A stretch of DNA of 64,000 nt from Achatina immaculata (taxonomy: Eukaryota > Mollusca > Gastropoda > Stylommatophora > Achatinidae). Under the pieces are notes generated by a model. It made no database searches. It worked only from the letters and a program-made list of their open reading frames with translations, and was not told where the DNA came from. A program made the position numbers and the translations under genes. The stretch covers positions 21,596,003 through 21,660,002 of the forward strand of contig CM019715.1 in the NCBI GenBank assembly GCA_009760885.1. Reading direction: 5' to 3'. Shown in pieces: positions 57,962 through 64,000 of this stretch (its first letter is position 1; every line of letters starts with the position of its first letter).

Positions 57962-58135
57962 TTTCTATTGCTGTCACTGTGTGCAAAGCTGAGATCTTTA
58001 TATTGCTGTCAATGTGTACAAAGCTGAGATCTTTATATTGCTGTCAATGTGTACAACGCTGAGATCTTTATATTGCTGTCAATGTATGCAAAGCTGAGAT
58101 CGTTATATTGCTGCCAATGTGTGCAAAGAAGATAT
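57962..58135 (+). repeat. 35-bp minisatellite, 5 copies
   Basis: Unit gctgagatctttatattgct, then gtcaatgtgtacaaa. Confidence 0.94.
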
Positions 58136-58439
58136 CTTTGCTGTTGCAGTTGTAGCACAATTCTGCGGCTTTTGAAGGAAGGAGGATGTGGAGTGGTTTT
58201 TGAAATCCTAGGACTAAACAAAATCATCCGGCAGATTACTAATCCAGTTTTTGTTCTTCTGATTTATGTGAAATCATTGGTTTAGTTTAACGAAGGACAT
58301 AGGATGTCTCTTTTGTCTCATCGTTTTAGCATTGTCACAACAGAGTATTCTTTTCATTGATGGTTTATTTCATGAATAGTTAGGAGTCTATTATTAATTT
58401 GTTCGCGTTTCAGTAGAATTGCTAGCCGAAATGTAAATG

Positions 58440-59130
58440 TGCATACCTTCATACATCTTACATCTCATGGTAGTTCACAAAGTTTTCCTGTTTTCGGCGA
58501 GCTTTTCAATCTCATCAAGGGATTTCATGTTTACTAAACTGACCTCTCTTAACAATGTCCTCTTTAGAGTTTCACGTGGTCGACCTCTTCGGCCTGTTGT
58601 GTTCCACTTGATAGCTTGTTTTGGGAATCTCTGACTGTGTCTTCTCATCACGTGATCGATATATGTCCATCTTCTTTTTTTGATCTCCCATGAGACAGGT
58701 TGTTCCCTCATTTGCCTTATCTCTGCGTTGTTCTTTAATTCATTTCACTTTAGACTAAGTATTTTCCTTTGGCATTTGTTTTAAAAAGAGTCTTATGTGT
58801 TGTCTATTTCTTTAATAGTTTTCCAGCTTTTGAATGCACAAATGAGGGTGGATATTACATTTGAATTGAATAGTCTTAGTTTGGTTTTTGTTCTTATAAC
58901 TTTAGAGTGGCATATGTTCTCAAGATTCTTGAAGGTCAATGCTGCTTTTGCAAATTCTAACTTCCTTTCTGGTGTCACCATCGTGGCCTATGTAGCTGCC
59001 GAGGTATGCGAATTGGTGTACTTCTTCTACGTATATTTTCCTTCTTGATTAATGGAAAGTTTCATTATTTTTGTTTTTTTTTCCTTGTTAATTCCAAGTC
59101 ACATTTTGCTAGCCAGTGAAGACAAGGTAT
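58440..59130 (-). mobile_element. LINE-F, longest copy
   Basis: Minus frames: KIYVEEVHQFAYLGSYIGHD, then IRTKTKLRLFNSN, then SWEIKKRRWTYIDHVMRR, GRRGRPRETLKRTLLRE and EIEKLAENRKT. Only the C-terminal part of the RT protein; frameshifted. Confidence 0.82.
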
Positions 59131-59439
59131 CTGTTTTTTTCTTGCACCGAATTTATATGAATACCTACATAGTAATAAACTCCTAGAACCATGAATTGTC
59201 AGCGATGTTTCCATCTCACAGTCGTGATTTCTATTGTCTGTTGATGAAATACTGTTTTTTTTTAACCAATGAAATGTTAACTGTCATACTATCTATGTAT
59301 GGTCAGCTTTAGATGTTGAGCTGCAATCTATGAGATCGATGGGGCAGAAAAGTGAGTCAAACTGGAAATCAAACGTCCAAGAAGACCGTATATCGTTGGC
59401 CTTTTCGAACTAATCCAAGAACTAGTTATGAACTAAGAC

Positions 59440-59590
59440 CTTTCTTGAGGACAAGATCGAAGGGAAGAGAACTAGATGACGACAACGACATGGATGAATG
59501 GACAACATCAAGAGATGGACAGTAACCAGCCTGGCCGAGTGCGCTACGAGGACAAGGAGCAGAGCAAAGTAAGAGAACAAGTTTTGTAGG
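59440..59590 (+). mobile_element. LINE-G 3' fragment
   Basis: Matches 10295-10420 (cttgaggacaagatcgaagg, gacgacaacgacatgga, acatcaagagatggacag). Confidence 0.75.
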
Positions 59591-59634
59591 ATTAGACCAC
59601 GAAAAAGTGGTAGACAAAGAGAAAGAAAAATCAC

Positions 59635-59715
59635 AAGAGAATTACCTGGGATTCGAACCACGGACTCCGGTAGGACGAGCAGCCATCTAGCCAAGAGAGA
59701 ACAGTGTACTAATGA
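59635..59715 (-). mobile_element. tRNA-like SINE head
   Basis: The minus strand has A-box-like TTGGCTAGATGGCTGC and B box GTGGTTCGAATCCC. No cloverleaf with matching ends. Confidence 0.5.
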
Positions 59716-60074
59716 AATGAGCCAACTAGCGCCTAATGTGAATCTGGTCAGAGTTGGGTTTTACGAAAAATGCGCAGTCCCGCGAGTCCGTCGCTGACCA
59801 GGTATATAAGACCAGAAGGTAGCAGATGAAGGGGTGAGGATTCCATATCCTGAGCACGTTAGAGGCCAGAGACCATAGGGAGCCGTGTTATTGTTCAAGT
59901 GTGAATGAGAGAAGTCATTCGTTAGATAGGATCCAATATGTGTAGGTTGGTATGGGCCCTTAATATGTGATGTGGATGAATGTAAGTTGTGCTGTGAGCT
60001 CCCCCGATCAACCATTTAATCATATGTAGTTAGGACTGTGTTATGTCTGATCACGGACAAATCATCATTCAGTC
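59716..60074. other. Unassigned sequence with a TATA-like motif
   Basis: caggtatataagaccag at about 59799-59815 resembles a TATA box. No coding region, LTR ends or primer-binding site could be tied to it. Confidence 0.25.
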
Positions 60075-60405
60075 ATCATCATCATCATGTGACGTGCCGA
60101 CTGGCGTTGGCTATTATGCTTCTCCAGAGTATCCGATCCTTCATGCAGGCCATCAGTTCAGTTGGTGATCTCCTCTCACACCATCCCATCAGACTGTCCA
60201 GTATCATTTCTCTTGGTCTTCCTCTTGATCTTCTTCCTTCTATTTTTCCTGTTGTTATAATATTTTCAATGCCCCCTCTTCTCATTGCATGTCCTATGAA
60301 AGTACATTGTCTCTCTCTTATCTTTTTGACAAGGTTTTTTGTCTCTCCAGCTCTTCTCATACATTCTTCATTAGTTAGTTTTGCTGTACAGGGGATTCGC
60401 AACAT
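60075..60405 (-). mobile_element. LINE-C 3' fragment
   Basis: (GAT)n tail at the left (catcatcatcatcatg), open for 106 codons on the minus strand (NEECMRRAGETKNLVKKIRE). Possible duplication cattcagt on both sides. Confidence 0.85.
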
Positions 60406-60519
60406 TCAGTGCAGAAGTGAAATGTTCAATGTGAGACTTCTATATTCCCGTGTATAATGGGAAGTATGTGTCTAGCTGTACGTAATTCATATTATTGATG
60501 TTTTTTTACATTGTGCATT

Positions 60520-60655
60520 ATATATATATATAATATATATGCAGGAAACTCTCTACTGTAGAGAGCGGAACAACAACACAACTCCTTCAGATCATCAGAG
60601 GAAGTACCCCTGATGATCTGAAGGAGTTGTGTTGTTATATATATATATAATTCTT
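60520..60655. repeat. Perfect 27-bp inverted repeat between AT tracts
   Basis: Arms 60572-60598 and 60610-60636 are exact reverse complements with an 11-nt loop. (TA)n runs lie outside (60520-60540, 60636-60650), and a second small palindrome, ctctctactgtagagag, is at 60550-60566. Confidence 0.93.
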
Positions 60656-60724
60656 ACCAATAGATTATGTATGTTTACAATCAGAGTTGAACCCATATTA
60701 TTCAATGAGAAGCCCTAAAACACA

Positions 60725-63172
60725 CAAAGTCACATAATTTACTATAGTCATGGGAGATTTTAATGCCAAAGTTGGTAAAGGAAGAACTTCAGACATTGTT
60801 GGTGACTATGGACTGGGGGAGAGGAATGACAGAGGTAGTAAATTAATTGAATGGGCAAGAATACACAGTATGGTTGTAGGAAACACCTGGTTTAAACAAC
60901 ATCCTCGAAGACTGGCAACGTGGTGCAGCCCAGACTAAAAGACTTTTAACCAGATAGACTACATATTAATCAACAAACGATTCCGCAATGCATTACTGAC
61001 AACAAAAACTATGTCAGGAGCTGACTGCAATAGTGACCATGATCCACTCTGTGGAAAAATTAGAATAAAGCTAAAGAAAGCATGCAGAAAAGTGAGAAAC
61101 ATCAAAATGAATACAGAACTCCTTAAAAATGACCAAGAACTGCGAGAACAATACAAAGTTATTATAATAAATAGATACAATGCAATAGCAAAGATAAACA
61201 GTATAGATGAACAATGGGCAATGTTAAGAGATTCTATCCACCAAACTGTTAAGGAGATAATACCACCAAAAACAGAAGCCTCTAAAAATAAATGGATGAC
61301 AGACGACATCTTAGGACTGATAGACAAGAGGAGGAGGAGTAAAAATAACGAGGAAAAATATAGCAAGATAGATAAAGAAATAAGACGCAAATGCAGAGAA
61401 GCAAAAGACGTGTGGTTAAATGAACAGTGCAGACAGATAGAGGACACTCATAATAAAGACAGCAAAAACATGCACAAACGAATTAGTGAACTCACAGGCA
61501 GGAAAACAAAATATACCACAGGATACATGAAATAAAAACAAGGTAAAATGTTAATGGGAAAAGAAGAAATTGTGGACAGGTGGACAGAGTACATCGGTGA
61601 GCTTTATGTAGGAGAAAGACCAGAATTAACATCAGATACTGAAAACTGTGAGGGACCACCAGTACTTGAAGATGAAATCATGGATGCCATCAAACACATG
61701 AAGAAAGGAAAAGCGACTGGGCCTGATAATATAACAGTAGAAGAAATAGAAGTGCTAGAGTAGACAGGAATAAAAATAATAACCAAGTTACTGAATGACA
61801 TTTAAAACAGTGGTTATATGCCCAGTGACCTGCCTAAATCCACGTTTACAGCACTACCAAAGAAACCAGGTGCAAAGTAATGTGATGACCACCGGACTAT
61901 CAGCCTCTCATGTCACATAACGAAGCTACTTCTGAGAATAATTATGAGAAGAACAAGGAAAAAGATTAAAATGGAAATAGCAGATGAACAGTTTGGATTT
62001 GTTGAAGGAAAGGGAACACACAATGCCATTTATGCTTTACGAACACTAACAGAAAGAGCTTTAGAAGTACAGAATGATCTCTACTTATGCTTCATTGATT
62101 ACACCAAGGCATTTGACAAGGTGAAACATAATGAAATTATTAAAGTGCTTGAAGACATCAATATAGACGGCAAAGACCTGAGGATTGTAAAACATCTATA
62201 CTGGCAGCAAGAAGCAGCAGTTCGAGTTGAAAATAGGATTGCAAAATACCAACCGATAAAACAAGGGGTGCGACACGGATGTATACTATCTCCAGACCTT
62301 TTTTCTCTGTTTAGCGAGAATATTCTAAGAACGATCATCACAGAACCAGGCATAAAAATTGGAGGATACAATATTAACAATCTTCAGTATGCTGACGACA
62401 CAGTACTGATATCTGAGAACCAACAAGATCTGCAAAATCTCTTGGATAAAGTCGCCAAAGAAAGTGAACAGAAAGGCCTTACTTTGAACATCAAAAAGAC
62501 ATAGACTATGGTTATACCTAAGAAACAGAATCCACCAGCATGCAGTATTAAATTAAACGGAACTATTCTAAAGCAGGTGCAAAAATTCAAATACCTTGGA
62601 GCAGTAATAACTTCAGATGGGAAATGCAGAACAGAAATTAGGAACAGAATAAGCCAAGCAAAGACTGCATTTCAGAGAATGAGAAACATATTAGCTAACA
62701 CATCTTTATCGATGAATGTTAGAAAACGAGTCCTGAAATGCTATATTGAACCTATCTTGTTATATGGAAGTGAATCATGGACAATAGGCAGGTCTGCACA
62801 AAATCATTGGAAGCAGCAGAAATGTGGTTTATTAGAAGAATGTTGCAAATCCCCTGGACAGCAAAAATAACTAATGAAGAATGTATGAGAAGAGCTAGAG
62901 AGACAAAAAATCTTGTCAAAAAGATAAGAGAGAGACAATGTACTTTCATAGGACATGCAATGAGAAGAGGGGGCATTGAAAATATTATAACAACAGGAAA
63001 AATAGAAGGAAGAAGATCAAGAGGAAGACCAAGAGAAATGATACTGGACAGTCTGACGGGATGGTGTGAGAGGAGATCACCAACTGAACTGATGGCCTGC
63101 ATGAAGGATCGGGTACTCTGGAGAAGCATAATAGCCAACGCCAGTCGGCATGGCACATGATGATGGTGATGA
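60725..63172 (+). mobile_element. LINE-C, long copy (endonuclease C-terminus plus reverse transcriptase)
   Basis: One frame runs from about 60750 to 62800, interrupted only by a handful of stops (for example after WCSPD, after GYMK, after EVLE). A one-base deletion near 62800 shifts the last part. Domains: endonuclease end (VMGDFNAKVG at about 60747, SDHDPL at about 61033); reverse transcriptase (ATGPDNITVEEI, DYTKAFDKVKH, QGVRHGCILSPDLFS, LQYADDTVLIS at about 62382); C-terminus (CYIEPILLYGSESW, GRRSRGRPREMILDSL, ANASRHGT), (GAT) tail. The N-terminal endonuclease is missing, so it is 5'-truncated and dead. Confidence 0.9.
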
Positions 63173-63424
63173 CCACAACGAAGCTTTAACATGTTGCACT
63201 ACCTTAGGAGAGACTGCCGTTCGAACCTTTTGATCAGACGAATTTGTGCCACAGCTTGTTTGCAGAAGAAGAAAGAAGACTAGGAGGAACTGAGGAGTAC
63301 TCACTACTGCAAGATGAGGACATGAGGCGGAATGATATCATATCACGTAAACATGATGAGCGTTTGTGTTGTTTTTCAAAACAATGAGTTTATGGTCTCA
63401 GCATTCACATGTGGATTAGGTCTT

Positions 63425-63830
63425 CAACCAATGAAATTTATAGAGTTTTCCCAACCAAAGAAATTTATAATGTCCTCAAACAATGAAATTTATAATGTCC
63501 TCACACAATGAAATTTATGACGCCCTCAAACAATGAAATTTATGGGCTATCACCAGTCAGTGAAATTTAGAGTGTCGTCGACAAATGACATTTGTAATGT
63601 CCTTAACCAGTAAATTTTAGGAAGTGCCATCAATCAGTGAAAAACTATACAGTGTCCTCAACCAACGAAATTTAGACTGTTCATTTAAAAAAAAAAAAGA
63701 ATTTTCGAATGTTCTCAGCCAATAAAATATATAACGTGTCCTCGAGAAATGAAACAGTGTCCTGGAACAATGAAAATTGTAATGTGACGTCCACAAATCA
63801 GGTTTAAATAATGCCGTTAACCAGTCAGCT
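63425..63830 (+). repeat. About 26-bp degenerate minisatellite, 15-17 copies
   Basis: Unit caatgaaatttataatgtcc plus tcaaac. Good copies at 63425-63550, drifting to the right. Confidence 0.88.
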
Positions 63831-64000
63831 TTATAGTATGTAAATTGTATAAACTAGGAAAATGTAACGAGTACACAGTTGTGGCGTTTCGGTGTGAGCC
63901 TTAATCATACAAAAACACACAGGACGAAGAAATAGAGAGAGGAATGTTGGCATTTCTGACACACAGCGTCGGACAAGCCACAGCTTCTTACAAGTTACAC
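63831..64000. other. Unassigned window end
   Basis: Nothing recognised. Confidence 0.3.

Noticed and set aside
59716..60074. Solo LTR with TATA box
   Set aside because: No TG...CA termini, duplication or primer-binding site could be found.
60959..61447. 162-codon minus-strand frame with hydrophobic segments
   Set aside because: Antisense shadow of the LINE-C coding region.

Overview
This is metazoan nuclear DNA, most likely from a lophotrochozoan and probably a mollusc (inference). The grounds are a split homeobox gene with GT-AG introns, many non-LTR retrotransposon (LINE) fragments, tRNA-derived SINEs, and very many tandem repeats. There is no prokaryotic-style gene organisation.

The only host gene I can support is a Distal-less/Dlx homeobox gene on the minus strand. 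Exon 1 of the visible coding sequence (27400-27718) encodes the N-terminal region. Exon 2 (356-537) encodes the linker and homeodomain residues 1-44. The exons join in phase (G|AC = Asp). Exon 2 ends at the homeodomain 44/45 splice point usual for Dlx genes, so the exon for the rest of helix 3 lies left of base 1. The intron between them is 26,862 bp, so almost the whole left 27 kb of the window is Dlx intron 1. The right 36 kb is upstream of the exon. It may hold a 5' UTR exon, promoter and enhancers, but I could not identify any with confidence.

Apart from these 501 coding bases the window is mainly repeats. I count about 40 mini- and microsatellite arrays with different units (2 to 78 bp). 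I separate about ten LINE families, here called LINE-A to LINE-K for this window only, by their C-terminal coding sequence and their 3' tail: GAT repeats for A, C and G, GAAT/GACT for B, GAA for H and J. Most copies are 5'-truncated. The longest are LINE-A (36187-40849, minus) and LINE-C (60725-63172, plus). Two dispersed elements without coding capacity recur: DR1 (about 300 bp, GAA tail, more than ten copies) and DR2 (about 300 bp, two copies).

The most informative content is how the repeats are stacked. Direct repeats of 8-15 bp flank many insertions and let their order be read. A 30-bp satellite (35945-41590) was split by LINE-A, which was then split by a LINE-B fragment and by a 1.2-kb GAA-tailed element; LINE-C also entered the satellite. 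LINE-D lies inside LINE-B (23712-25908), LINE-F inside LINE-G (9495-10490), and LINE-K inside DR1 (53262-54295). One LINE-B copy (17582-18218) has the 5' inversion typical of twin priming. Some arrays appear to have grown out of transposons: a 78-bp array from DR1, an 18-bp array from a SINE head, and long AAG tracts from DR1 tails. I saw no CRISPR array, phage, operon, defence system or rRNA gene, and no undescribed protein system.
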